From the NCBI RefSeq assembly GCF_000242595.2, contig NC_017098.1, forward strand, positions 1,798,001 to 1,862,000: DNA of 64,000 bases, given 5' to 3'. Numbering within the stretch: the first letter of the stretch is position 1; each line of letters begins with the position of its first letter. The notes beneath the pieces are model-generated. The model was not told where the DNA came from. It saw nothing but the letters and a program-made list of their open reading frames with translations, and did not search any database. This stretch comes from Spirochaeta africana DSM 8902 (GTDB lineage: Bacteria > Spirochaetota > Spirochaetia > DSM-27196 > DSM-8902). Below are positions 47,060 to 57,808 of this stretch, in pieces. Both the position numbers and the translations under genes were made by a program.

Positions 47060-47815
47060 CTACTCCTTGTCAAACTGCACGATAGGAGCAAAGTTCTCGA
47101 TGGTAAGGCTTGCGCCACCGACCAGGGCCCCATCAATATGCTCCATCGCCATAAGTTCTTTTACGTTAGCCGGCTTTACCGAACCACCATACTGAATAAC
47201 CATAGCCTCTGCCGCTTCTGTGCTGTAGATATCAGCCAGGACTTCGCGGGCACCCTGGTGAATCTCGTTGGCATCCTGCGGTGTTGCAGTTTTCCCGGTA
47301 CCGATCGCCCATACCGGTTCGTATGCAATGGTGATCTTGTCAAGCTGATCACCGGTGATCCCGGCCAGCCCCTTGCGCAGCTGATCCTCGACCACCTGCA
47401 TGGCTTTACCGGCTTCCCGCTCGTCGAGGGTCTCCCCGACACAGAGAATAACCTCGAGCCCGGCTGACAGCGCCAGTTTCACCTTCTGGTTGATTGTTTC
47501 ATCGCTCTCGCCATAAATCGAACGACGCTCCGAGTGACCCAGGATTACGACATCGACGCCGGCTTCCTTGAGCATCGCCGGGGCAACCTCCCCGGTATGT
47601 GCGCCACTCTCGGCAGCAGCGCAGTTCTGCGCACCTACCAGTACCGGAGAGCCTTTCAGCACCTCGGCAACCTGCGGGATACATACGTATGTAGGGGCCA
47701 CCATTACCCGATGGGTTACCGAGGCAAATGCCTCGGCCAGCTCTTTCGCGTAGGCCACTGCCTCGCTGGGGGTTTTATGCAGCTTCCAGTTTCCTGCTAA
47801 AAAATATGGTCTCAT
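47060..47815 (-). CDS. tpiA: Triosephosphate isomerase
   Basis: 251 residues. LAGNWKLHKTPSEAVAYAKE (Asn, Lys), VVILGHSERRSIYGESDETI (His) and ITIAYEPVWAIGTGKTATPQ (catalytic Glu) are all present; IQYGGSVKPANVKELMAMEH binds phosphate. It interconverts DHAP and GAP. It follows pgk by ~40 bp in the same direction. ATG with AAGGAG upstream. Confidence 0.97.
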   Translation of the reverse strand: MRPYFLAGNWKLHKTPSEAVAYAKELAEAFASVTHRVMVAPTYVCIPQVAEVLKGSPVLVGAQNCAAAESGAHTGEVAPAMLKEAGVDVVILGHSERRSIYGESDETINQKVKLALSAGLEVILCVGETLDEREAGKAMQVVEDQLRKGLAGITGDQLDKITIAYEPVWAIGTGKTATPQDANEIHQGAREVLADIYSTEAAEAMVIQYGGSVKPANVKELMAMEHIDGALVGGASLTIENFAPIVQFDKE

Positions 47816-47854
47816 CTTGTTCTCCTTCTGCGTGGTTGCTGCCAGGCAGCGTAA

Positions 47855-49033
47855 TCAGGCCTCCAGGGCCGCGATTCCCGGCAAGGTACGACCTTCCAGG
47901 AACTCCAGCGATGCCCCGCCTCCGGTAGACACATGGCTCATTTTATCGGCCAGGTTGAACTGGTTGGTAGCCGCTACAGAGTCTCCTCCGCCGACAATGG
48001 TGATTCCACCGCAATCGGCAATCATTTCTGCTACCGCTTTGGTTCCTGCTTCGAAGTTCTTGAACTCGAACACGCCCATCGGTCCGTTCCAGATCACGGT
48101 CTTGGCTCCGGCAATAACCGGTCGGATTTTATCCAGGGTTTTCGGGCCGACATCCATGCCGATTTTTCCTTCGGGAACATCTGTCGAGTCAACCGGTTCG
48201 GCAGCAGCAGTTTCGCTGAACTCTGCGGCCACCACATGGTCCACCGGCAGGATAACCTCTACACCGGCGGCCTCTGCTTTCTGCAGCAGCTGTTTGGCGG
48301 TATCGAGATAGTCTTCTTCCAGGAGTGAGTTGCCAATCTGATACCCCTGAGCCTTGAGAAAGGTGTAGGTCATACCGCCGCCGATAATCAGGCTTGCGCA
48401 GTTTGGCAGCAGGGTTTCAAGCACTCCGATCTTGGAGCTGACCTTGGCTCCGCCAATCACGGCAACCATCGGTTTCTGCGGATTGCTCAGCAGCGGAGCA
48501 AATGCCTCAACCTCTTTCTCGATGAGGTAACCGGCACCGCTTGGCAGCAGCTTGGCTACACCTTCGGTCGAGGCGTGGGCACGGTGAGCCGTACCAAAGG
48601 CGTCATTGACATAGACATCACCGAGGGCTGCAAGCTTCCCGGCAAAATCAGGATCATTCTTGGTCTCTTCCTTGTAGAACCGGACGTTCTCCAGAAGCAG
48701 CACCTTGCCGGGCGCGAGCTCGGCAGCCAGCTTCTCGACCTCGGCACCGATACAATCGGGGGCCATGGCAACGCTGTCCCCAAGCAGTTCACCCAGTCGC
48801 TCGGCAACCGGTTTCAGGCTGAACTCGGGGGTCGGGCCGTCCTTCGGCCGACCAAGGTGGCTCATCAGAATGAGCGCGCCGCCCTGCTCCAAGATGTACT
48901 TGATGGTAGGCAGCGCAGCCTGGATGCGGGTATCATCGGTAATTGAACCATTCTTGAGCGGCACGTTAAAATCGGCACGCATCAGTACCTTTTTCCCCTT
49001 GAGATCGAGATCTTTCAGTGTTTTCAAAGCCAT
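47855..49033 (-). CDS. pgk: Phosphoglycerate kinase
   Basis: 392 residues from the ATG at 49033 ([20 protein letters not shown]), with GTGGAGG upstream; a GTG four codons earlier overlaps that ribosome site. Motifs: [57 protein letters not shown] and [13 protein letters not shown]. It makes ATP from 1,3-bisphosphoglycerate. A terminator lies between it and gap, so it may have its own promoter. Confidence 0.97.
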   Translation of the reverse strand: MALKTLKDLDLKGKKVLMRADFNVPLKNGSITDDTRIQAALPTIKYILEQGGALILMSHLGRPKDGPTPEFSLKPVAERLGELLGDSVAMAPDCIGAEVEKLAAELAPGKVLLLENVRFYKEETKNDPDFAGKLAALGDVYVNDAFGTAHRAHASTEGVAKLLPSGAGYLIEKEVEAFAPLLSNPQKPMVAVIGGAKVSSKIGVLETLLPNCASLIIGGGMTYTFLKAQGYQIGNSLLEEDYLDTAKQLLQKAEAAGVEVILPVDHVVAAEFSETAAAEPVDSTDVPEGKIGMDVGPKTLDKIRPVIAGAKTVIWNGPMGVFEFKNFEAGTKAVAEMIADCGGITIVGGGDSVAATNQFNLADKMSHVSTGGGASLEFLEGRTLPGIAALEA

Positions 49034-49087
49034 AGTTTCCTCCACGCGGGTTTGGGATTCAGATCAATAAACAGGCGGTGAAATCGA

Positions 49088-49114
49088 AAACGGGGTGCAG
49101 CCTGCACCCCGTTT
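49088..49114 (-). terminator. Rho-independent terminator after gap
   Basis: A 12-bp stem (AAACGGGGTGCA with TGCACCCCGTTT) around a 3-nt loop lies directly after the gap stop, followed on the minus strand by TTTTCGATTTC. It would end or reduce gap transcription before pgk. Confidence 0.75.
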
Positions 49115-49125
49115 ACCGGAAGCTG

Positions 49126-50148
<1,023 letters not shown>

Positions 50149-50182
50149 CTATCGTGACTATACGAAGATATCGACCGGCTTG

Positions 50183-52147
50183 TCAATCGAGAGCCCGAAT
50201 TTGCCGGTACAACGGAGGAAAGACCCCCAGCTCCCGTGGGGGATCCGGGATATCCTCGGGCTGTTTGACAACTACATCACCAACAGCGACCCGATCAAAG
50301 AATCCCCCGCCTGTTATCCGGCCGAGCGCTATCGTATCGTCCACCTGTTCAACCACAAAACGACCGAGTCCGGCTCCATCAGGAAACAGCAGTCCGGGAG
50401 AATCAGTGCGGGGCATGCCGCTGCGGGCCGAATAGATCGGCAGTTCATCGCCTGGCTCAAGACCGTCCATGGCGCCCCGATCGATTACTGCATGGCGAAA
50501 GCGTCGCTCCACAACTGCAGCCTGCATCGGAAACATACCGGCAGTCCGCTCCTGCAGCACCCAGAGCGCCCTGCTGAACGACTGCGCCCCCTCGCGGATT
50601 ACCGAGGCCGATGCGATCCGGGTACCGGTACGTGCCACATAGACACCAACGGCAAACTGTACCCCCTCATCAAACACCTGCGGCTCAAATACCAGATAAT
50701 AGTCTGCCCCGGAATCGCGAGCGATGCGAAATGCCTCTACTTCATTGGCAGCGGTCGCAGCATCTGCAGCGAACTCCAGCCGGGTATTGGCGCTGAACAC
50801 ATCCTGGATAAACGACGGCAGATACCCTGCAGCCCCGGGATAGTCGGACAGATCCCCGGTCATAAATATCTGAACCGGCACAGAAATCCGGGAAAGCTCG
50901 AACTGATCGATGCCCCACCGCTCCCCGACAGAATCGAGCAGCATGCTGGAGTAGATCTCGATCCCGTCGCGAATTTCCTGGTCGTCTATTCCGATGTCTT
51001 GCAGCAGCAGCAGCTCCTCGACATACCTGGCATACAGCTGTTGCTCCTCGAACGCCGCGGCATAGCCGCGCCGGGCCCGCGATGAAAACGGGGCAAGCTG
51101 GAGCGCTCGCCGGTAGTGAAACTGAGCCCGCCGCAGGAGATTCTGATTCCGGTATCCATCGGCCAGATCGAGATGATAGAGAGCCGCTGCGTCTCGCAGA
51201 GGATCTTCCAGGTCGGTATCCTGGCGAAGAATGGTCTCATATACCACGCGGACATACTCGTTCCCGGGAGCCAGTCGCAAGGCCCGCTCCAGGTGACGGA
51301 TTGCCACTTCCGGGCGATTCTGTTCGTGCTCTGCTACTGCCGAGATGTACCAGGCCCGTACATTCTCGGGATCGTTTTGCAACAGCTGTTCCATAACCGC
51401 CAGCGCCTGTCCGGGCTCGCCGGTTTGCAGGGCAAGGCCGCCCTGCAGCAGCATGGCATCAGGATAATAGTCGCGCAAACTCAAGGCCGTCGCAATATGA
51501 AAGCCGGCCTGTTCCGTCTGACCACGCGACAGATACAGCCTGGCCGCGGTATAGTGAACCGCCGGATTGTTATTATGGTGAGCAAGAGCCTGCTCGATAT
51601 AGCGCTCGGCAGCAGAGTAATTCCCCGCCGCGTCGGCTACCAGCGCCAGAGAAAGCAAGGCAGTGCGGTTTCGCGGTGAGCGTTCCAGTGCTCGTGCAAA
51701 CACCCGGGAGGCTGCCTCCGGGTTGTTGCGTGCCAGTGCTATCTGGGCAGTGCCAATAATTGCATCGGTATTGTTCGGCTCCCGCTGCAGCACTTCGCGA
51801 TACAGCCGTTCGGCATCCTCGATTCTGCCCAGCGACAACAATATATCGGCATGGAGATTACGTACCGGCAGAGACGCGCCGGCAAGCTCACGTGCACGCT
51901 GCACCGCCGCCAGGGCTTCATCGAATTCCTGCAGCTGCAGAAAGGCCTCGCTCAGTCCGATCCAGGCATCAAGATAGCGGGGGTTTTGCGCCACCGCCGA
52001 CCGGAACCCGGCAACTGCCGCAACCTGATCCCCTTCGTCCAGCAAACGCCGAGCCTCCCGGTAACTGTCGACCGGTGATGCAGTGACAGCCACCGTCAGC
52101 ACAAACAAAAGCAGCATTGTCGGCAGCAGCCGCACCGTTCCTTGCAT
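50183..52147 (-). CDS. TPR protein with signal peptide
   Basis: 654 residues. Signal peptide: VRLLPTMLLLFVLTVAVTAS. The first ~370 residues are about ten TPR units (YREARRLLDEGDQVAAVAGF, LQEFDEALAAVQRARELAGA, LGRIEDAERLYREVLQREPN, TGEPGQALAVMEQLLQNDPE). The remainder is a mixed fold, GADYYLVFEPQVFDEGVQFA, VGVYVARTGTRIASASVIRE, then a beta segment (VIDRGAMDGLEPGDELPIYS) like those in spirochaete envelope proteins. Likely periplasmic scaffold. Its start overlaps the CBS-protein stop by one base (TGATG). Confidence 0.75.
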   Translation of the reverse strand: MQGTVRLLPTMLLLFVLTVAVTASPVDSYREARRLLDEGDQVAAVAGFRSAVAQNPRYLDAWIGLSEAFLQLQEFDEALAAVQRARELAGASLPVRNLHADILLSLGRIEDAERLYREVLQREPNNTDAIIGTAQIALARNNPEAASRVFARALERSPRNRTALLSLALVADAAGNYSAAERYIEQALAHHNNNPAVHYTAARLYLSRGQTEQAGFHIATALSLRDYYPDAMLLQGGLALQTGEPGQALAVMEQLLQNDPENVRAWYISAVAEHEQNRPEVAIRHLERALRLAPGNEYVRVVYETILRQDTDLEDPLRDAAALYHLDLADGYRNQNLLRRAQFHYRRALQLAPFSSRARRGYAAAFEEQQLYARYVEELLLLQDIGIDDQEIRDGIEIYSSMLLDSVGERWGIDQFELSRISVPVQIFMTGDLSDYPGAAGYLPSFIQDVFSANTRLEFAADAATAANEVEAFRIARDSGADYYLVFEPQVFDEGVQFAVGVYVARTGTRIASASVIREGAQSFSRALWVLQERTAGMFPMQAAVVERRFRHAVIDRGAMDGLEPGDELPIYSARSGMPRTDSPGLLFPDGAGLGRFVVEQVDDTIALGRITGGGFFDRVAVGDVVVKQPEDIPDPPRELGVFPPLYRQIRALD

Positions 52148-52935
52148 CAGGGCTTGTCCTCCTCATCCGCTACAACCTCGGTTACGACAACCTTGATCGT
52201 GCGAATTTTGTGGCCGTCCATTTCCTGGATGATAAAATCCATACCGTCCCGGTGCACCTTTTCGAACTTGGCCGGGATCTTTCCGAACAGATCGAAGACA
52301 TACCCGCCCAGGGTTTCGAAACTGCGATCCTCGAACTCCACCCCGGCGGTGTTTTCCAGATCCTCCAGGCTTGTGCGGGCATCGCACAGATACGAAGCTG
52401 AATCGATCCGCAAGATCTCTTCCTGCTCGTTATCGAACTCATCCTGGATATCCCCGATAATCTCCTCGATGATATCCTCCATTGACACGATCCCGCTCAC
52501 ACCACCGTACTCATCAACCCCGATGGCGATATGTACCCGGCGGCGTTTCATCTCTCGCAGCAGTGAATCCAGTCGCATGCTTTCCGGCACGAAGTACGGC
52601 TTGCGAATAATCCGTTCGATGTTGATGGTGTCATCCTGAATCAGTGATTGCAGAATATCTTTTGCATACAGCATGCCGACAACGTTATCGATCGTTTCAC
52701 GATACACCGGATACCGGGAATAGCCGCTTTCCGAAATCTTTTCAAGCAGAGAGGCAGAATCCATCTCCAGGGCGACAAAGGCTACATCGATGCGGGGAAC
52801 CATAACCTCCTTGACGGTGGTTGAGGACAGGTCGATGATTCCTCGAATCATGTCCTGCTCCTCGGTAGAGTACGCCTGCGACCGATCCGGACGGGATCTG
52901 CCGAGCAGTCTGCGCATCAGTGATTCATGTTTCAA
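52147..52935 (-). CDS. CBS-domain protein of the CorC/TlyC type
   Basis: 262 residues. It starts MKHESLMRRLLGRSRPDRSQ, then EEQDMIRGIIDLSSTTVKEV, MVPRIDVAFVALEMD as in CorC. Two CBS domains occupy ~60-185 (RYPVYRETIDNVVGMLYAKD, HIAIGVDEYGGVSGIVSMED). A CorC_HlyC domain closes it (YLCDARTSLEDLENTAGVEF, TLGGYVFDLFGKIPAKFEKV). The membrane domain of full-length relatives is absent. Often called hemolysin, but probably linked to Mg or Co handling. The order phoH-ybeY-corC is common in bacteria. Confidence 0.92.
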   Translation of the reverse strand: MKHESLMRRLLGRSRPDRSQAYSTEEQDMIRGIIDLSSTTVKEVMVPRIDVAFVALEMDSASLLEKISESGYSRYPVYRETIDNVVGMLYAKDILQSLIQDDTINIERIIRKPYFVPESMRLDSLLREMKRRRVHIAIGVDEYGGVSGIVSMEDIIEEIIGDIQDEFDNEQEEILRIDSASYLCDARTSLEDLENTAGVEFEDRSFETLGGYVFDLFGKIPAKFEKVHRDGMDFIIQEMDGHKIRTIKVVVTEVVADEEDKP

Positions 52936-53393
52936 AACAGTATATCCCCCGCTTGTACCAGCTTCTCCTGCAACTGAAGCATTGGCTCAGATTCCTCGTT
53001 GCTGCGATGATCATGGCCAAGCAAATGCAGGACACCATGGATAATCACCCGCCGCAGTTCCTGCTCATAAGGTACCGCAAACCGCACTGCATTATCCTGC
53101 ACGTACTCCAGCGACACCACAATGTCCCCGATTGGATGCGGCAGGTGTAAACCCTCAGGCTGTGGAATACCCTCTCCCTCGTCGCTGCAGAAAGACAGGA
53201 CATCGGTCGGCCCCTCCAGTTGACGGTAGCACAGATTCAGCTCGGCAATGTAGCTATTATCGCATAAAACCACAGAGCACTCCACATTTTTTATGCCCTG
53301 CCCTGTCAGTACCCGATTTACCAGTGGTGCTACTTCCGGGATCCAGACCGGCTCATCGATCCGACAACAGCTAACCTCAACCTGATTTTCCAT
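52932..53393 (-). CDS. ybeY: Endoribonuclease YbeY
   Basis: 153 residues from the ATG at 53393 (MENQVEVSCCRIDEPVWIPE), with GAGGAAGAG upstream in the end of phoH. The metal site HGVLHLLGHDHRSNEES has all three His. Others: CYRQLEGPTDVLSF and HPIGDIVVSLEYV. It matures 16S rRNA and takes part in ribosome quality control. It overlaps phoH by 17 bp and corC by 4. Confidence 0.96.
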   Translation of the reverse strand: MENQVEVSCCRIDEPVWIPEVAPLVNRVLTGQGIKNVECSVVLCDNSYIAELNLCYRQLEGPTDVLSFCSDEGEGIPQPEGLHLPHPIGDIVVSLEYVQDNAVRFAVPYEQELRRVIIHGVLHLLGHDHRSNEESEPMLQLQEKLVQAGDILF

Positions 53394-54345
53394 TCTCTTC
53401 CTCTGCCCTGGTATAGGCGGTAATAATCTTCTGCACCAGCGGATGGCGAACCACATCGCCGGGGGTAAAGCGCATCACCCCGATTTCATCGATACTCTGC
53501 AAGGTTCGCAGGGCGTGTACCAGACCGGACCGGTGCGGCTTTGGTAGATCTATCTGGGTAACATCACCGGTAACCACAACCTTTGAGTGCTCACCCATGC
53601 GCGTCAGAAACATCTTCATCTGCTCCACAGTAGTATTCTGGGCCTCGTCAAGAATTATGTAACAGTTATTCAAACTGCGTCCCCGCATGTATGCCAGCGG
53701 GGAGACCTCGATAAGATTCTGATCATGAAGTCGCTGCAGAATTTCCCGGGGAACAAGTGTTTCCATGGCATCGTAGAGTGGCTTGAGGTAGGGATGCAGC
53801 TTCTGTGTCAAATCCCCGGGAAGGAACCCGAGGCTTTCACCTGCCTCGACCACCGGACGTGAGAGAATAAGCTTGCGGTATTTCTTTTCCAGGATCTCCT
53901 GGAGCGCATAGGCAATTGCCAAAAAGGTCTTGCCGGTTCCTGCCGGGCCAATCACAAAATTGATATCGCGCTCAACCAGCAGTTTGAGCATATGTGACTG
54001 ATTCAGGGTGCGAGGGAAGACCGGTTGAAAACCGCCCGGGATCACCAGGGACTCACGCTGAAAATCTTCCCGGGTTCGCTGGTTCCCGTGCGAGTGCCCG
54101 TGGTATATGGCAGTTATCAGCTGGGGATCGATGGCACGCCCCTGAAAAAACAGGCGCTGAATTTCGTCAAAGATGGTGTGCACCAGCTCGCAAACGGCAT
54201 CGTCATCGCTCTGGACCAGCAGCTCATTCCCGCGGGGTATGATCTCAGCCCCGGTCAGTCGCTCTATACAGTGCAGATTAGCATCGTTCGGCCCAACCAG
54301 ATCCTGCAGGAGACCGGTTGCCTGTACCACAATAGAATCTTCCAA
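53377..54345 (-). CDS. phoH: PhoH-family ATPase
   Basis: 322 residues from a TTG at 54345, with GAGGAGG upstream. P-loop: FVIGPAGTGKTFLAIAYALQ. Walker B: CYIILDEAQNTTVEQMKMFL. VVTGDVTQIDLPKPHRSGLV holds sensor residues. An N-terminal KH-like part (LHCIERLTGAEIIPRGNELL) is standard in the PhoL type. Works with YbeY in RNA metabolism. TTG start is notable but well supported. Confidence 0.94.
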   Translation of the reverse strand: MEDSIVVQATGLLQDLVGPNDANLHCIERLTGAEIIPRGNELLVQSDDDAVCELVHTIFDEIQRLFFQGRAIDPQLITAIYHGHSHGNQRTREDFQRESLVIPGGFQPVFPRTLNQSHMLKLLVERDINFVIGPAGTGKTFLAIAYALQEILEKKYRKLILSRPVVEAGESLGFLPGDLTQKLHPYLKPLYDAMETLVPREILQRLHDQNLIEVSPLAYMRGRSLNNCYIILDEAQNTTVEQMKMFLTRMGEHSKVVVTGDVTQIDLPKPHRSGLVHALRTLQSIDEIGVMRFTPGDVVRHPLVQKIITAYTRAEEENGKSG

Positions 54346-54404
54346 GGATCCTCCTCGTCTTGTGTGCCCAACTTAGCGGTGGGCGCTTTCCTGCGTCAAG
54401 TATA

Positions 54405-57400
54405 TCAGTATTGAATGCCCTCGTCATCGATAGTAATCTCGGTACTCAATTCAGGTATCGGCTTCCAGATCAGATCGATGCTCAGTACATTATCCCACTC
54501 AAACTGCTGAGCTCCCGGTCGCAGAACCGGCTCGCCGGTATATCCGAAAGAGAGGTCCCAGTCACCCATCCGGTATATACCGTTCAGCTCGATACTGCTC
54601 AGGTTGAAATTCGAAGCGCGTCGGGCCTCGGTATCCCAGAACCGGAAACCGTTCAGGATATCCTCAACCGGATTCAGGGCAGGCACACCAACCTGGTCAG
54701 CCAGCTCCGGCACATAGGCATACACCACCGAATTGGCCGAGGTGGAGGAGAACTCCAGCCGGAACAGCTGGTGCAGATCCATCTTGAAATTGAAAGTGAC
54801 ATCCATACGGCTCTCGGTAAAGCGTTGAAAATTCATGGCGAGAGAGGTATCCAGTCCACCGGACAGCACCAGCCGATTCCGCCAGAACGGATCCGGCTGA
54901 TACTCGTACTGCAGACCGATGCGGCCGGTGTCTGCTACCAGCGCAGCCTCCTCCTCACGTTCCCAGCCAACTACCGGTTCGGTGGTGAGTACGTACGGCC
55001 GCATGTAGGAATAATTCAGATTACCGGTAAGATAGCCGGCTCGGGCATTAAAACGCAGCGAGTCAAGACGCTGTTCATCAAGTACGTAGGTCCCCTGCTG
55101 ATTCACGAACCAGCGCGAGGACGCCTCCAGTCGATTGGTAAACTGAAGCGGCCGCCAGTCCAGCGGCTCATCGGGCTCCTGTACGACGCGCCATGTCTGA
55201 CTGCCGCTGTACCAGCGCCAGCCGTAGCGGGCGGTAAGGTTGTACTCCGTACGCTGATCCAATGGTGGCAGATCGTGGGTAACCCTCAGCTGCTGGTTGA
55301 AGGAGAATAGCTGGTACTGCAGGTTCGATGCCACCCGATGCCGGGTGATGCTGTCACGATCGAGTGGTGAACTCTCCCAGTCATAACGCGGATCGTCGGG
55401 GTCCGGATCTTCCAGTTCACGCAGACGGTACTGACCCAGGGTTGTATCAAAGTGGTACGCCACCGTGCTGCTGCGCAGGGAGTCTATGCTGCGCAAGGGG
55501 CTGATACTCAGGGAATTACTGGCCCGGAAATCGGCTTTGGTGTTCCCCTGGGCCCGCAAACGGGCGGTGTCCCAGTCACTGTCGGCGTAGTCTGCCGAAG
55601 GTTCCCACAACTCCTGTCGTTCCAGATCTGCGGTTACCTGGTTGGTAATACTCGCATACTGTTCGTACACGTTGACCGTCTGGGTAAGATTGGGGCGCGC
55701 TCTGATGATCCCCTGCCAGTAGCGCGGATTAAACTCACTTTCGGACGGGTGATTGATCTCCTGATGCAGGTTCTCTGCAGCTACCGACAGCGTCGGCGCG
55801 GCGGTATAATTCAGTCGATAGCGCAGCGGAGTGAGTCGCGACGGTGGGGCAATAGACGACTGTGTTGGCGGCAGCTTGAACAGTCCGCTGCCCCGCTCCG
55901 GGGAGGTTCTGTCCGTGGTATCCCAGGGAGGCTCCAGCGGGAACAGCCCGTCACCCTCCGGGAGCCCGCCATTTCCCGACGAAGCCGTCTGCCGACCGCG
56001 ATTACTGTCGATCAGGGTGCCGGCGATGTTCAAACCGAGCGAGGGCGCAACCAGTTCCCGAGGCACAAAAAACCGTTTCATGGGGCTGTCATCGGCTGCC
56101 AGAACCTCTGGCTCAAGCTGATCGTCAGGGATGGTACGGGCGGTCCAGTCAAGACGCAGGGAATAGCTCTGTAGTTCCAGGGTAGAGATATAGGGAGCCG
56201 CCGTCGGCAATCTCATGCTGCCGCTCAGCTGCCAGCGCAGAAAACGGGGCTCAGAAAAGCTGGGCTCGGGCGGGTCCGGGCTGGTAACGATGTGCAGCAC
56301 CTGAAAGTCTTCGTTACGTCGCGATTGCTGACGGCGAAACGCCGGATCCGAATGATAGGCCCACTCGGCATTCAGCCGCAGCCGGTTCAGGGACATCTGG
56401 CCACTGGCATTGAATGCATACCGAAAGGGAAAGGGACTCCCCAGAAGATACGGGGTATGCCAGACACTGCGCAGTTCCTCTTCGTCGATATCCTCGTACC
56501 AGTGACTGAAGCCGGCAGCATACGGAAAAATTTCACGCGTACGACCAAGACCGGCAAAAAAGTTCAGATTCGAAACCTCTCCGAAGCTGGGATAGCTACC
56601 CTGCACTGCCAGCATGCCACCAAGATTGCTGTACAGATCCGCCATGATCTTGAGCATCCGCCCTTCGTCTTCCTCGGGATCATCCTCGGTTATATCGTCA
56701 TCGCGATAGTACAGCCCCTCGATTCTGCGTCGTCCACTGCGATCAGGGGCTTCGGCCAGCTGCAGTACCGAGACCGGGCTTTCCGCCTCCTCACGCTGAC
56801 CGTACAGGTAGGTGGTGGTGTACACGGCCTGCCCCTCACGCGGAAACGATGCCAACCCTGGGGAAAAGAAAAACTCATCCCCTTGATTAAAATAGAACGG
56901 AAAGTAGAACAGCGGGACCCGACCGACATACAGAACGGCATGTCGCAAGCCCCATTCCCCTGGGGCAAAAATCCAGATCTTGTCGGCCTTGATCTGATAG
57001 TAAGGCGGATCAGCTGTCGAGGAGGTAATGACCCCTTTCTCCATGACCACCACATCACTCCCGGAGCGGGTGATAAACTCACCGGTGTAACTGAACTCGA
57101 TCTGTTCGTCCTCTATCTGCCGGTCACGCAGGGTCGTACCGGTAGCAAATGCTCCCGACCAGTTCTGCATCCGGAAGGTGAGGGTTTCGCCACGGTATTC
57201 CTCGACATCATTATCGCGCTCCAGGCTGTAGATAATATTGCCCTGTGCGGTAATCACTTCTTCGCTCTGGTTAAACACTACCCGATCTGCCTGCACCCGA
57301 TGACGCCGCCCCTCGGACTGTTCCTCCAGATACAACACCACCCCGCCAGAAAGAATCAGCATGTCCTGCGCAACCTCGGCAACCTCGAAAAACCGGGTTT

Positions 57401-57806
57401 CCTGGGCTGATTCCACCCTGATTCGCACCCCCTGGTCTTGCGGGTCAGCCTCATCAGCTGCGGGAGGACTCAGTGAGTAGTGGCTGTACAACCGGGAGCG
57501 CAGCTGAGCTGCGGTGCCGGTTGTAGCCAGCCCTTCCTGACGCGCCATAGTCAGCAGTTCATAATAGTCGGCGGTCTCGATATCACGGCGCAGAATCTCT
57601 GCTGTATCCCGCCACTGACGCTCCTCTGACGGGGGGGCATCCTCATCCGAAACTGTCGGTGGCGCCTCGGTCGTCTGCGCCCCCTCAGCCTGCGGCTCGG
57701 TGATGATCTGCGGCAGATCAGCGGGAGCAGCCTGCTGCGCCGGAAGCAAACGGGCAAAAGCGAGCAGTACGACACCTGCAATGATACAGCGCTGACACTT
57801 TGGCAT
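54405..57806 (-). CDS. lptD: Very large LptD/OstA-like outer-membrane protein with SAP-like N-terminal segment
   Basis: 1,133 residues, longer than E. coli LptD (784). Signal peptide: IIAGVVLLAFARLLPAQQ. Residues ~70-115 (ILRRDIETADYYELLTMARQ, EGLATTGTAAQLRSRLY) resemble a SAP motif. Residues ~120-300 are OstA-like beta jellyroll (ILSGGVVLYLEEQSEGRRHR, VQADRVVFNQSEEVITAQGN). LFYFPFYFNQGDEFFFSPGL and the long aromatic C-terminus ending ITIDDEGIQY fit a barrel. It would insert LPS or a similar glycolipid into the outer membrane. Conserved LptD cysteines are not evident. Confidence 0.8.
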   Translation of the reverse strand: MPKCQRCIIAGVVLLAFARLLPAQQAAPADLPQIITEPQAEGAQTTEAPPTVSDEDAPPSEERQWRDTAEILRRDIETADYYELLTMARQEGLATTGTAAQLRSRLYSHYSLSPPAADEADPQDQGVRIRVESAQETRFFEVAEVAQDMLILSGGVVLYLEEQSEGRRHRVQADRVVFNQSEEVITAQGNIIYSLERDNDVEEYRGETLTFRMQNWSGAFATGTTLRDRQIEDEQIEFSYTGEFITRSGSDVVVMEKGVITSSTADPPYYQIKADKIWIFAPGEWGLRHAVLYVGRVPLFYFPFYFNQGDEFFFSPGLASFPREGQAVYTTTYLYGQREEAESPVSVLQLAEAPDRSGRRRIEGLYYRDDDITEDDPEEDEGRMLKIMADLYSNLGGMLAVQGSYPSFGEVSNLNFFAGLGRTREIFPYAAGFSHWYEDIDEEELRSVWHTPYLLGSPFPFRYAFNASGQMSLNRLRLNAEWAYHSDPAFRRQQSRRNEDFQVLHIVTSPDPPEPSFSEPRFLRWQLSGSMRLPTAAPYISTLELQSYSLRLDWTARTIPDDQLEPEVLAADDSPMKRFFVPRELVAPSLGLNIAGTLIDSNRGRQTASSGNGGLPEGDGLFPLEPPWDTTDRTSPERGSGLFKLPPTQSSIAPPSRLTPLRYRLNYTAAPTLSVAAENLHQEINHPSESEFNPRYWQGIIRARPNLTQTVNVYEQYASITNQVTADLERQELWEPSADYADSDWDTARLRAQGNTKADFRASNSLSISPLRSIDSLRSSTVAYHFDTTLGQYRLRELEDPDPDDPRYDWESSPLDRDSITRHRVASNLQYQLFSFNQQLRVTHDLPPLDQRTEYNLTARYGWRWYSGSQTWRVVQEPDEPLDWRPLQFTNRLEASSRWFVNQQGTYVLDEQRLDSLRFNARAGYLTGNLNYSYMRPYVLTTEPVVGWEREEEAALVADTGRIGLQYEYQPDPFWRNRLVLSGGLDTSLAMNFQRFTESRMDVTFNFKMDLHQLFRLEFSSTSANSVVYAYVPELADQVGVPALNPVEDILNGFRFWDTEARRASNFNLSSIELNGIYRMGDWDLSFGYTGEPVLRPGAQQFEWDNVLSIDLIWKPIPELSTEITIDDEGIQY

Positions 57807-57808
57807 TC

